64,000 bases of DNA from Brachionus manjavacas. Its lineage: Eukaryota; Rotifera; Eurotatoria; Ploima; Brachionidae. Positions 45,401 through 55,977 of this stretch are shown piece by piece. Within the stretch, counting starts at the first letter, position 1; every line of letters starts with the position of its first letter. The translations under genes were made by a program, and so were the position numbers. A model generated the notes under the pieces. The model did not search any database. It was not told where the DNA came from and saw only the letters and a list, made by a program, of their open reading frames with translations. The stretch spans positions 3,472,001 to 3,536,000 of the forward strand of contig JAHQIY010000006.1 in the NCBI GenBank assembly GCA_019054805.1, written 5' to 3'.

Positions 45401-46220
45401 ATAAATGATAAAAAAAAGAACCAAACAAATCAGAAGAAAAGAGGCTTCATTATGTACGTTTATGTACGTTCCATTATGTACAAGTGAAGAAAGTGAAGAG
45501 AAACGCGTGTATTATTGATGCAATCAAGTAAAAAGACGTGCAAAAAAACGTCCTGTAGCAAAACATTTTTTATATCATAACGATAGTGAAGATGTTGGTA
45601 TGTTTACAACGAATGATCATCATGTCTATGAAGAACCAAGAAGAACGGAAATTAAAAAAAAGTCAAAAAAAAAAATTTATATAATTATTTAAGTTGAAAA
45701 TTAAACCCAAGCGCATTTTGGAAATTTTAGCTGAAATATCATTAGTGGTTCCAACTAACAACAGTTATCAAATAATTTATTCTCATTAAAAAAAATGGAA
45801 TATGGAATGTCAAAAATAAGTTTAGATGAAATCGAAGCATGGTGTAAACATAACAGTTCAATACCAGTTAATGATGATATCCCATGAGCATCAAATTATG
45901 AAATTTTATATGACGATGAAATTGATGATGATGAAGATGAAGATGAAAATTTATGATAAAGAATTGCATCGTTATGACAATTGTAGATTCAATTCATTTG
46001 TTACATTCAGAAATGTACAATTTGGTAAATGGTGTTTCTGTATCCTTAGACAACGATTGGTAAAAAGTGAAAAGAACTTGGAGTTGTTCTTGATTTTTAA
46101 AAAAATTACATGTGCAATCATATCATTGGGATGTCAATAAGATTGAAGTACTGCAAACCACCACTTGTAAAAAATGTAGAAAAAGGTAGCAACAAAAGCA
46201 AAAAATGCTTTACTAGTGCA
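45400..46220 (+). pseudogene. Decayed MULE-type transposase with FLYWCH-like finger
   Basis: Plus-strand frames give EKRVYY, a stop, CNQVKRRAKKRPVAKHFLYH, then FTTNDHHVYEE. This is the layout of a FLYWCH-like zinc finger (YY.C ... H.H) found at the start of Mutator-like transposases. Further on, LDEIEAWCKHNSSIPVNDDIP and NYEILYDDE match the segment that follows it in such proteins. A final YCKPPLVKNVEKGS piece may be the C-terminal end. Frameshifts and stops are numerous and the DDE core is missing. The family assignment rests on pattern, not on a search. Confidence 0.45.
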
Positions 46221-47456
46221 ATAATGTTTTGATTAATGTTCCTTTCTTATAAAGATTATGTTCATTTTTTAATTTAAAATGCTTAAAAATTCTTTTTAAA
46301 GAAATTTTTTGAAATAACTAATGTTTGTTTCTATACAATTCAATGCCAAATAAATGATAAATTAATGCTCAATAATATTTTTTAATCCTTTTAATTTAAA
46401 GCTCATAAAATAAAAAATTGATGCTTATTCAGTATTATTTAATGCTCAAATAAATACAACCCAAAATTATATTTTACGTAAATTGTTGTAAAAACAAAAA
46501 TATCCAAAATATTATTTATAATATTTAAGAATTTTGATGTTTTTTTAAAAAAACTAAATATTTTATTAAAATTCAAACGAAAAAATTAACTTAGGAAAAA
46601 AAGTTTTACATTTATTTTTTTATAATTTTTATAACTAAATTATAAAAAAAGTGAATTTACTAAACTTTTACCTGGACCGAAATTATCAATGACTAGTGTA
46701 TAATCTTGCAGAGGGATGTTATTAATAGGAACAGATTTTAAAAATTATTTTAAAAAAATTATTGTTAGATTCTGTACAGAAGAAAAGAGCAAAATAAAAA
46801 AAAAACTTTTAATTCTTTTTCACTCCAGAGGGTTTAAAACGAAGGCTATCGCCTTTCTATTTATAATAAAGTTAATTTTCTAAATGTTTCGATAAAATTT
46901 TTTAAAAATGTTTGAGAGTGGTTTAAGCTGTTTTAAGAAGCGCCTTAAACACTGCATAAGCAGACTGAAAAAAGATGAATATTTTCTTATTTTTATCCAA
47001 AAAAAATTTTAATGCATAAAAGATGTCATCGATTTTAGCCTGACTGGGTACGTAGATTATTTTACGCTAAAAAAAAAAAATTTCATAAGTTTCTCTTCTA
47101 TCACGCAAACGTCATATTGCTGATTAAAAAAATTTGCATTCTTTCGATTCCAATAATTTTTAAGTTATTAAAATAAAATAAATTTTTTCGGTGTAAAAAA
47201 TTCTTTTTTGTTTCAAAGTTTGACAAAGGCTTTTATTAGCAAGTCCAAATCACCCAAAATTTATAATAATGCATTACAACTTAGGCGATTCTCTAGCTAT
47301 TTTCAAAATTAATTTTTACTAAATTTTGGTTTAAGATTGCCATTTGAATGAATTAAAGAAAAAACTTATTAATAATGAATATTGGGAGCATTAAAAAAAA
47401 TTAATTGATTTAAATTATTTTTATTAAGGTGAATAATTATTTGTTTTTTATTCTTT
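46221..47456. other. Intergenic, no gene seen
   Basis: AT-rich. Around 46826-46870 a short hairpin (AAGGC-TATC-GCCTT) is followed by ATTTATAATAAAG, which resembles the 3-prime ends of the LINE copies at 43255 and 61820. No coding part accompanies it. The last few hundred bases include the ANKRD45 3-prime UTR. Confidence 0.4.
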
Positions 47457-48446
47457 TTATACTTTTGTAATTTCTTTTGAGCGATTTGAAAAACTTCCAC
47501 TGTTTATGTTGCTATTCGATGCATTTATATCTGTTAATTTATCTAAAATGGGTTTTATTTCGCCCTCAGTCAATTTAATTTGAGTGTCCAAAATTTCCAT
47601 ATCAACAATTTCTTTATTTTTTTCTAGCCAATCCATTGTTTCAGCAAAAACTTTTTCTAATTTCTTCTTATCATCTTTGGAAAATTTATTTTGATTTCTT
47701 TCCGGATCAGATGCAATTAGTTTAACTTCATTTATATTATCAACAAATGATTGCCTTTTTTCTTAAATTAATAATGATAGAAAAATGTATTTTTAAATTT
47801 ATTTAAATATACCAGCATAATTCAAATATTCTACAAGCTGATGATGATTATATCGAATGGTTAAATCACGAGGTGTCTCGCCAGTTTTAGTTTTAGATCT
47901 CAAAAGAACACTTCCTAGGGTTCTTAAATTAGGATTTGAGCTAATACTTTTTGTGCTCTGCATTGTGGCATTTGAATTGGATACAAAATCGTCAATTGAC
48001 GGGTCCAGAATCAATTTTTGTTGTTCTATCAAAAATTTTACCAAATCAAGTCTTCCCCAAATGCAAGCATAATGTAAAAAGTTGTACGAATTAGCTGGTT
48101 TTAACAAACCCCTCAGATTAAAAACACTTTCATCAACTTTTTCATCAGTCCGAAGCAAAATAGCCCGAATAAACTCTTTATTGCCTATTTGAGCAGCTAG
48201 ATCGAAAGCGGTTTTACCATATTCATCTCGTTTGTCAAATAGTTTATTTTCTGCTATATAACTGGCTAAAGGATGTTCCTTGGCATCAAATGCACCACAA
48301 ATTGATTGGTATTCATTTTTTAAAGCACACTGAAAAACGAAATTTTCATCCAAAGTCAAAGTTTCTATATCAGGTGGCGAAAATCTCTCGATGGCTTCTT
48401 TAGAAATTTTGTTATTTTTTTTTTTGTTAACTGGAGTAGAGGTCAT
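47457..48446 (-). CDS. ANKRD45: Ankyrin-repeat protein, ANKRD45 type
   Basis: Two minus-strand exons (47813-48446, 47457-47761) join in phase across a 51-bp intron into 312 residues. The N-terminal half has ankyrin repeats: DEYGKTAFDLAAQIGNKEFI, NFLHYACIWGRLDLVKFLIEQ and TGETPRDLTIRYNHHQLVEYL. A Ser-rich insertion lies between repeats 2 and 3. The C-terminal 100 residues (from VKLIASDPERNQ) include FSKDDKKKLEKVFAETMDWL, which resembles the helical lid of Hsp70. The combination of three ankyrin repeats with an Hsp70-lid-like tail is the ANKRD45 architecture (human about 280 residues). The family is linked to cilia and dividing cells; its molecular role is not settled. It is divergent with MAK16, 424 bp apart. 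Confidence 0.8.
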
Positions 48447-48870
48447 TCTAGGTGCAGGATACCTTGATGTTAAAATTTTGAAAAAAAATCCTTAATATAA
48501 TAAGGATCAATTAAGCGATTATAAAATTAAAACCATGGAAACATGAGGAGTCATTTTCAAGTATGACGAAATGTAATGTTAATTTTGAGTTTTGGTCATA
48601 GAGGAAGCTTGACCAATTTTTTAAAATTTTTTAAAAAAATAACAAATGGATGATTATTTTGTTCAATAATAAATCATTAATAATCTATCAAAATTTTTAT
48701 TAGACATTTAAAATCCACCTAAAATTAATTTAATTTACCTTTGCAAATTTAATAAATTTCAAGATTCTTTCTTACATTTACACAAATTTTAAAACCCATG
48801 TGCATATGATAATTTGCAATAATTAAAGAGAATAAATTTTTAAAATCCAAAAATTTGAACTCAAACAAAA
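48447..48870. promoter_or_regulatory. Divergent promoter region of ANKRD45 and MAK16
   Basis: 424 bp between two divergent starts. It is AT-rich, with a slightly GC-richer part near 48535-48620. Promoter function is inferred from gene orientation only. Confidence 0.35.
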
Positions 48871-50135
48871 ATGCAACAAGACGATGTAAATCTCACGATA
48901 ATTATCTATTTTAATAAAAACATTAATAAAAATCTCTATTAGGTCATTTGGGGAATCATAAACGGTCAGTTTTGTTCCTTCAAAACGCGTACAAAAACTC
49001 AAAAATTTTGCAGAAATGAATACAATCTCACTGGTTTGTGTAATCGTGCCTCGTGTCCATTGGCAAACAGTCAATATGCCACAGTCAGAGAAGAAAAAGG
49101 TAACTTGAAATTATTAAGAATATTGAAAATTTAATTCTTTGATTTATAAGGTGTTTGTTATCTGTACATGAAAACTGTTGAAAGATCGCATTTTCCCTCA
49201 AAGTTATGGGAGAAAGTTAAGCTGTCTAGGAATTATGAAAAGGCCATGGAACAGATAAGCCGTAATTTAATTTACTGGCCAAAGTAAGCAAAATTTGCAC
49301 AAAAAAATACAAATATTAAAAAAAAAATTAAATTAGATTTATTAAACACAAGTGCAAACAAAGATTTACTAAAATAACTCAGTATTTGACCAGAATTAGG
49401 CGTTTAACATTAAATAACACGTAATTAAAAATAATTAGGATTTTTAGAGGGGAAATTAGCTTTTTTAATTTTTAGTAAAACACTTGTTCCATTAAAGCGA
49501 AAAATCGAACGAAGGGAAAACCGAAGAGAAAACAAAGCCTTAGTAGCTGCCAATATTGATCAGGCTATTGAAAAAGAGCTATTAGAGAGGCTTAAAAAAG
49601 GAACCTATGGAGATATTTACAATTTTCCGATGACTGCTTTCGACAAGGTTCTTGATGAAGAAGAGTTAAGTGAAAACGAAGAGACTGAGTGGGAAAAAAA
49701 TCCAGAAATTGAAAAAGAAATGGAAGAGGAATCCGTAATTTTTTCCACAAAAGAAATTATCTTTTTTTAAAAGTAACTAAGGATGAAGAAGTAAGAGAAT
49801 TTGTGGCAGATTTCGAAGAGAGTGATGAAGAAATTGAAGATATAGATGAAAAACTAGACGATGAAGGTGAAGTTGATAGTGATTTTGAACAAGAAGATGA
49901 TATTAGTGATTCTGAACTTTTGGGAGATGATGATGGAATCGATGATGACGAAGAATCTGATAGTAAAATATCGAAAAGAGCTGCTAATCTCAAAGAAGTC
50001 AGAAATAAAAAGAAAGCAAATGATAAAAAGACAGCTGGTAAAAAATCAATCAAAATTGAATACGAAACTGAACGAAATTCCGTTAAAAAAAACAAGTTAA
50101 AAAATACTAGAAAAGATGGTACAATTTCATTTTAA
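48871..50135 (+). CDS. MAK16: MAK16 ribosome-biogenesis factor, 6 exons
   Basis: Six plus-strand exons (48871-48885, 48943-49099, 49151-49283, 49337-49420, 49476-49734, 49782-50135) join in phase into 333 residues. The first exon encodes only MQQDD, and the junction restores the family start M.DDVIW. The conserved N-terminal region contains [37 protein letters not shown] (Cys residues of an Fe-S or zinc site), the [17 protein letters not shown] block, [19 protein letters not shown] and TYGDIYNFP. The C-terminal third is acidic, then Lys-rich. MAK16 acts in the nucleolus with RPF1 during 60S subunit maturation. For exon 6 the acceptor TAACTAAG at 49781 preserves the frame; the nearer AG at 49773 does not. 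Confidence 0.94.
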
Positions 50136-50355
50136 TTGAATAAAAATTTGACAAGAATTAAATATTTTTTTTAATGTTTTCTTAAATAATGGGGTTTTAA
50201 TTATCCCTTCAATACAAAAAAAAAGTGAAAATTTGTTATTATTTATTTCGAATAAAAAATGCCAAAAGACAATGTAAGGTTAATTTACAAAAAAAAAAGA
50301 TAATAAATGTCCAAAATTCAAATAAACATTTTAGTAGTAAGACTAAAAATTATGG

Positions 50356-50625
50356 TCAATATTGGCTTTCTTGTATCTTTTCTGGTTTCAGAAGCATAAG
50401 AGAGCTTTTGAATGCTTTGCCTTGTTTTAGTAAATCTTTATTCCTTTTTACAATTTTGAATTCTGACAGCATTTCAAACAAAAAAGTGTAATTTTGGTAA
50501 AAAGTGAAAAGTAGATTAAGTATGGTCTCGATACCAGTGAACAGCATCCCAGTTATACTTTCAATGTTTTTTATAATCGATTTAGCATTAAGATCCTTTG
50601 GTAGTCTACCAATAATTGATTTTGA
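50356..50625 (-). CDS. Possible uncharacterised exon
   Basis: A minus-strand open stretch of about 90 codons runs from a possible acceptor (CTTACCTAG at about 50626) to a stop at 50356. It includes GRLPKDLNAKSIIKNIESIT, FTFYQNYTFLFEMLSEFKIV and LLKQGKAFKSSLMLLKPEK. The codon content is more protein-like than the surrounding DNA, with amphipathic helices, but I do not recognise it and see no upstream exon. It lies between MAK16 and MRPL45 on the opposite strand. It may be an orphan gene or chance. Confidence 0.3.
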   Translation of the reverse strand, partial: SKSIIGRLPKDLNAKSIIKNIESITGMLFTGIETILNLLFTFYQNYTFLFEMLSEFKIVKRNKDLLKQGKAFKSSLMLLKPEKIQESQY

Positions 50626-51079
50626 AAGGACTAGGTAAGTGAAACTTTATCTAAAAAATTAAGCAAAAAATTGTTTATCAGCCAATTTATTCTGTTTTTA
50701 CTTGAAAGTAATTTACTTTGACCCGCAAAAAATTATAACCACTAGTCGGCAAGGAAATAATTAAAAATAAAGTAAAATTTACTATTTACCAAGTGATTTT
50801 GGTAACTATTTTTTCATTTCAATAATAAGCTTAAATAATAAATTAAACAAAAATTTAAATTTTGTATTTTAATATAATATTTTTTTAAAAATCGGTATTA
50901 AAATACGGCAATCAACATACAATACATAAGTTTTTAAATGTTGGACCATTAATTGTGTATATTCACGTATTTAAGAAATTTAAAATCTAAAATGTATTTT
51001 ATTAAATTGAAATCCTGATGATGAAATATTACTTTGAAATAAATTCAATTAATTATATTTTTAGATTTAAAGTTTAAAA

Positions 51080-52731
51080 ATGCTATCAATAATGAATAAG
51101 CATCGTCAATTTTTTTTTCACTCTCTAAATATGTTATCAGCTTTTGATCAGACATCAACAAGAACTATGGCAACACATTGGGATCCAAAATTTAGACGTC
51201 TAAGAAAAAACAAATTTACCGAACCAAACTTGCTTGAATTTGACACAAATACCAAAGAAAAGGTAAAAAGAGGAATTGAACCGCCTTCTTCATTTATTTA
51301 CAAGCCAATAAATATTACTTCTTCAAGTAAAAATCTTTTACTTAAAATAACTAGTTTATTTGTCATAAAATTAAAATAGAGGAAATATTCGATCCGTATA
51401 TTCCGCCTGAAGGTGATGGAAAAGCTTCCCTTTTTTCCAAAGAAGTAATCCTTAAATTCTTACTTTAAATTAAAGTTATTTTTTCTAAAAATAAAAAGTT
51501 TGCAAAAGGAGCTGTTGAAAAAATTACCAAAACAACAAGCAAGAAATTCAAACATTTAAGATTGATTAAAAAAAGCGATAGTTCTTTTGATGAAACTCTA
51601 TTTGCAGAAACAGCCCAGCAGATTTATATTGATGCCCATAGTACCTTGAGCAAGTAAATAGTATAAATTAGTATTTTAATTAAAACTAAGTTTTATAAAG
51701 ACGAGAGCCAGAAGAAATGTTGAATTTTGTTACTGAAAACGCTTTGATGGTAAGAAATAAATTTTTAGTATATTTTTTAGTTTAGTTTATTTATAAATAA
51801 TTAAAAACAAAAGAAAATGTATCACAATATGAAATTCAAAACAATTAGATGGAAATGGATTGAATCGTTGGAAGAACCAGTGGTAAAGCATCTCGTCACC
51901 AGAGAAATGCTGGTAAAAACTAATTTATATGCACAAGTAACAGTAAGAATACATTCAAAACAAGTAATTGAAATTTCTTATTTATTAAAAAAGAATAAGG
52001 GGTTTAGCTGGATATGTGACCTATTGGGTCACGTATTATGTTACCAAGAAAATTAAAGATTATAACATTAACTGATCAGCAAAATTTTCCATAAGTCACT
52101 TAAATATTCATTAGGGTCAATAAATTTTTTTTAAAGATAGAGATATTTGCGGAAAATTGCTCATAAACTCTAGGATAGTTAAAATGCATAAGTCAAAGAA
52201 ATACTAAATAAATTTTGAATCGATGGTATATTGATTTAATTCCAAATTATTTTTAGACTTAAATAATTAAAACATAGAAAATTTAATTAAAAAATTTAAA
52301 TATTTTTCAGGTAACCATTTATTGTCAAAATTTTTATTCTTTTCATTAAAATAAATTGCGGTCACCAAACCGACAAGTGTCATTCGGTCACATCACATAC
52401 TAGACCCAGAATAAGTCTAAAATTTAATTTTTTTAAATTAAAGATGCTTGCGATATATGATCGATTTGGTCGATTGGCTTTTGGAAGCGACACTTTGCCA
52501 AAAGATGTTCTTGAATATGTAGTTTTCGAAAAGCACCTCACCGATCCCTATGGTTCATGGAGATTACATGATAAAATTGTACCATCTTGGTCACCAGCTA
52601 AAACTGCTGTTATCCGTTCATATGCCCTACCCGAGCCATTCAAAACTGATGATGAGCTCGAGAAAAAAATCGTCAGCAAGTTTAAAGGAGATGACTCACA
52701 TTTAGACAAAATACAAGAAGAAAAGGCATAA
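51080..52731 (+). CDS. MRPL45: Mitochondrial ribosomal protein mL45 (MRPL45)
   Basis: Six plus-strand exons (51080-51326, 51380-51444, 51499-51653, 51701-51749, 51814-51963, 52444-52731) join in phase into 317 residues (human 306). Family landmarks in order: [98 protein letters not shown] and [13 protein letters not shown]. The basic first 30 residues fit a mitochondrial presequence. mL45 sits at the exit tunnel of the large mitoribosomal subunit and helps anchor it to the inner membrane through its Tim44-like fold. The last intron is 480 bp, about ten times the others. It converges with WDR31. Confidence 0.94.
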
Positions 52732-52904
52732 AATTTTTTATTTATATTTCAATAAAATTCATTTACAACTCTTAATATGTACCATGTGCATTTATTAGAT
52801 ATAAATTTAATTATTTTCTCAAAATATGAACACCATTCGACAAACTCGAAACTAAAAGGTATCTTAAAAAAATAAGTTAAATTACCATGAGAAAATTTAA
52901 TTAA

Positions 52905-54282
52905 TTACTTGTTATCTTGAGATTCAGCAACACTTGTCAAGTTATTTGAAATATAAACTGTTTCAAGCAACTCTTAAAATTTTTAATAAATCTTTTAGAA
53001 TTTTTTAAATATTTTTAAGCCTTACTTAAACTATTTATATCCCAGAGACGAACTGTTGAATCATTGCTACAAGACACAATTTGTGAATCATTATTTATTA
53101 TGTTGGCATCTGTAACAGTTTGTTCATGACCATACAGCTCAGCCATCATTTTTCTCTGCCGTAAATCCCATACCTTTACAAAATTTCTTCAAATTTTTTT
53201 AAAAAATTACTTTTCTCAGTAATTTAATTAATTTTTAAGAAATTTCTCTAATAACAGCTTAAATATAAAAGTTGATTTACAGTTATTTCGCATCCGTTTC
53301 CTTGAAATCCATTGCTAGATGTAATTGCAAAATTACTATCAGAACTAATATAGCAACTAGACTGTATATATTGTTTCTTTGGAAAATTAAACAAAACTTT
53401 CAGGTTCAACGGATCCCAGATTCGAACCTCTTTGTCTTCACCAGTTTGGATCAAAAGTTTATTGTCTCTTGACCAAAATGTGTCGGAAATCTAAAGAAAA
53501 ACTTTAAAACATTAACTGAATTTTAATTAATATTATGCACTTACTAGATTCCTTGAAATATTAGCCGTACTCCTCATCTTTCCAGTTCTCAAATCCCACA
53601 ATTTTAAACTATTATCTCTAGAACCAGATATCAAATTCATATTTTCTATTCAATTTATTAATTTGTTCAAATAATAGCAAAAAATTTTTTTACTCATTAC
53701 CATTATCGACCGAAATAGTGGTCACCACTAATTCATGGCCATGTAAATCTAATTCTGGTTTAGAGTCCAAACTGGTCCATAGTTTAATTGTTTTGTCTCT
53801 TGAACAACTTAAATATCGATCTATTCGTGGACAGTAGATTGACTTGTTTGAAAATTTTAGTTTTTTTCTAAAATAAAAAAAAAATTTACCCTGGTAATGT
53901 CTTTTTCATGCCCGTTCCAAACTTTGACTGTTTCACCCTTCAAATAATCAAATAGTTCGAGTGTCTTTGAAAAAATGTATCTCATTTAAATTTCGAAATT
54001 AATCAAATTTTAGAACTTACATAATTATTTTGATGACCAAATAAACATTTTGTTCCAAACACTGTACTAATACTGAGAACATTGTCATATGAGTTCAAAG
54101 TATCTATCAATCGAAGACCGTTCATTTCATTAGAATATTTTTCTCTTAAAAAAAATCAATAAAATTATCCTTTTTGTGATGAAATCAAAGTAAAATTACT
54201 CTAGAACTATGTTTTCAAGTTTTGCTGATGATTTTGATGTGGAATTTGATTTTTTTTTAAAAATGCTCAATATTTTACCCAT
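52905..54282 (-). CDS. WDR31: WD40-repeat protein, WDR31 type, 8 exons
   Basis: Eight minus-strand exons (54200-54282, 54021-54144, 53890-53964, 53701-53842, 53545-53645, 53281-53490, 53026-53173, 52905-52972) join in phase into 316 residues (human 367). It begins MGK, a possible myristoylation-like start shared with the family. WD repeats are seen as SCSRDKTIKLWTS, SGSRDNSLKLWDLRTG, QTGEDKEVRIWDPLNLKV and SCSNDSTVRLWDI. The block KKQYIQSSCYISSDSNFAIT with SNGFQGNGCEI and the following VWDLRQRK is specific to WDR31. WDR31 is reported to affect ciliary trafficking and tubulin modification. The first repeat is degenerate and the C-terminus is short. Exon 4 uses the acceptor AAACAAG at 53843, which restores the frame. 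Confidence 0.88.
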
Positions 54283-54583
54283 TTAAAAGCAAACAGATAC
54301 TAATATTATCCTTCTAATACTTTAAATCAATAAATTAATTATTTATCTTGATTTTTGGCATATGATGATAATTATTTTTCCAAAAATAATTAAAATCTTG
54401 CCCATTTAAAAATTAATTTTAACAAGTATTTTTCATAATTTTCATCCAACTTAAAAATATGTTGCCAAGCAACCCTAAATTATGGTAGACTATAATGGAA
54501 AAAATTTACATTAATTTATATTTTATTAAATTTATTCTAAAAAGTTTAAAAAGTTTAATTTTATGCTATGTTATTTTATACGA

Positions 54584-55165
54584 TTAGTCAAAAGTTTCCT
54601 CTTGCATTCTATTTAGCTTTTCTTTTCTTAATTTTTTTGCTGCCTTTAACTTGGCCCGAAATTGTCTTTGTTTTGACTTTATTCTTTGTTTCACATCGTC
54701 AACCAAAAATTTTAAAACAGCAATATCATGATTCAAATCAAATAGCTCTCTGTCAGCTATACTAATCGAGTGGGTATTTTTGGGAAGAATTAACGATTCA
54801 TGAATGAATAAATTTACCGGTTGTGATGAATTAAAAGAATAAAAGATAAAACCAGCTTGAGCAAAATTTCTAAACAAAGCGTTTTCTTTTTTTTTGGAAT
54901 TTTGTCTTCTTTCTCGATCATTGAAATCACTATCATCCATTTCCTGCATAAAAGTCTGATATGATTGCTGGAGGACTGATAAACTTTGGTTAAAAGACAA
55001 AATAGAATTATTTAGTCTTGGAAAAACAATATCTGGCAGTGGTAAATCTTGAGAAGTATCAACAATGGTATGAGGACTAATGTATGAATTATGGTTTTCA
55101 TCTTGGAGTGGAATTTCGTCAGCGTTTATCGAGACCAGGATTAAAAGCAAGAAAACTGCAATCAT
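54584..55165 (-). CDS. Putative secreted protein, unrecognised
   Basis: A single exon of 193 residues starting at the ATG at 55165; the upstream in-frame TTG is not used. The first 17 residues (MIAVFLLLILVSINADE) form a clear signal peptide with likely cleavage after INA. The mature part is acidic at first, with SILSFNQSLSVLQQSYQTFM and two N-glycosylation-type sites (NNS, NQS). It then has a RERRQNSKKK dibasic stretch and ends in a Lys/Arg/Gln-rich predicted coiled coil (VKQRIKSKQRQFRAKLKAAK). There are no cysteines in the mature part. I do not recognise a family. It could be a lineage-specific secreted peptide precursor or structural protein. Confidence 0.6.
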   Translation of the reverse strand: MIAVFLLLILVSINADEIPLQDENHNSYISPHTIVDTSQDLPLPDIVFPRLNNSILSFNQSLSVLQQSYQTFMQEMDDSDFNDRERRQNSKKKENALFRNFAQAGFIFYSFNSSQPVNLFIHESLILPKNTHSISIADRELFDLNHDIAVLKFLVDDVKQRIKSKQRQFRAKLKAAKKLRKEKLNRMQEETFD

Positions 55166-55180
55166 TTTTGAAAAATTCAA

Positions 55181-55977
55181 ATTTTATTATTTTTACTGTG
55201 TGTTAGAATTATTTATACTTGTGAAAAACCTTGACTTTGTCGATGATTTTGTAAAGACTATTAAATCAAATAGTCTTCGATTCTGTTTTTTAAATGTTTT
55301 AAATAAAATAAAATTAATCTTTAAATTTTTCATTAAACTAAACAAAAATGGTAAATCTCTATTTTAACTACAGGAAAGTTCACTTTATTTTTTGAAATTA
55401 TTCTTTCTTTTATAAATTCAAAGAAACATAATTCAAATTTTCAAATTCAATTAATTTTCAAATCTTTTAAATACTTACTAATTTGTATCAAATTTTTTGA
55501 AAATCCAAGATATAAATTTTAATCATTTTTTCTAATATAAGCAGAAAAATCGTATATTTTTATCAGAAAAAAATTTTCAAACAAAAAATTAGTTTTGAGA
55601 CCTAACTTTGTTCATGTTTTACAAAGGCAATTCTTTAAACTATCTTAGAATTCGATTTTCGACCTCAATTTTATAATCTGATTAATTTTTTTATAAAAAA
55701 ATTGCCCAAATTTTATGAGCTTTAGACATTTATTTTTAGAGAAAAAAAATCTATCTTTTGGCGTATTTATTAATCTAATTTTTAATCCATAAATTTAACT
55801 CATTTTTTTTTGATTTTAATCAAAAAATGAATAATCAGATAGTAGGACTGAAGTATTTCCTGAATTTTAGATATTTTTTAAACTATTTTCCTAGTATTTT
55901 AACCTCTGTTTTTTTAGATATTTGGTTAATTAAAATAAATTAATCTGTTTTAAAAATTTTATTTATTTAAATTTTTG
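55181..55977. other. Intergenic, no gene seen
   Basis: AT-rich sequence between the secreted-protein gene and the 3-prime end of SURF6. Only short T-rich open frames are present. Confidence 0.5.

Noticed and set aside
45826..46140. 104-codon plus-strand frame as a gene
   Set aside because: It is a shadow of the decayed MULE region; the recognisable peptide blocks lie in a different frame.
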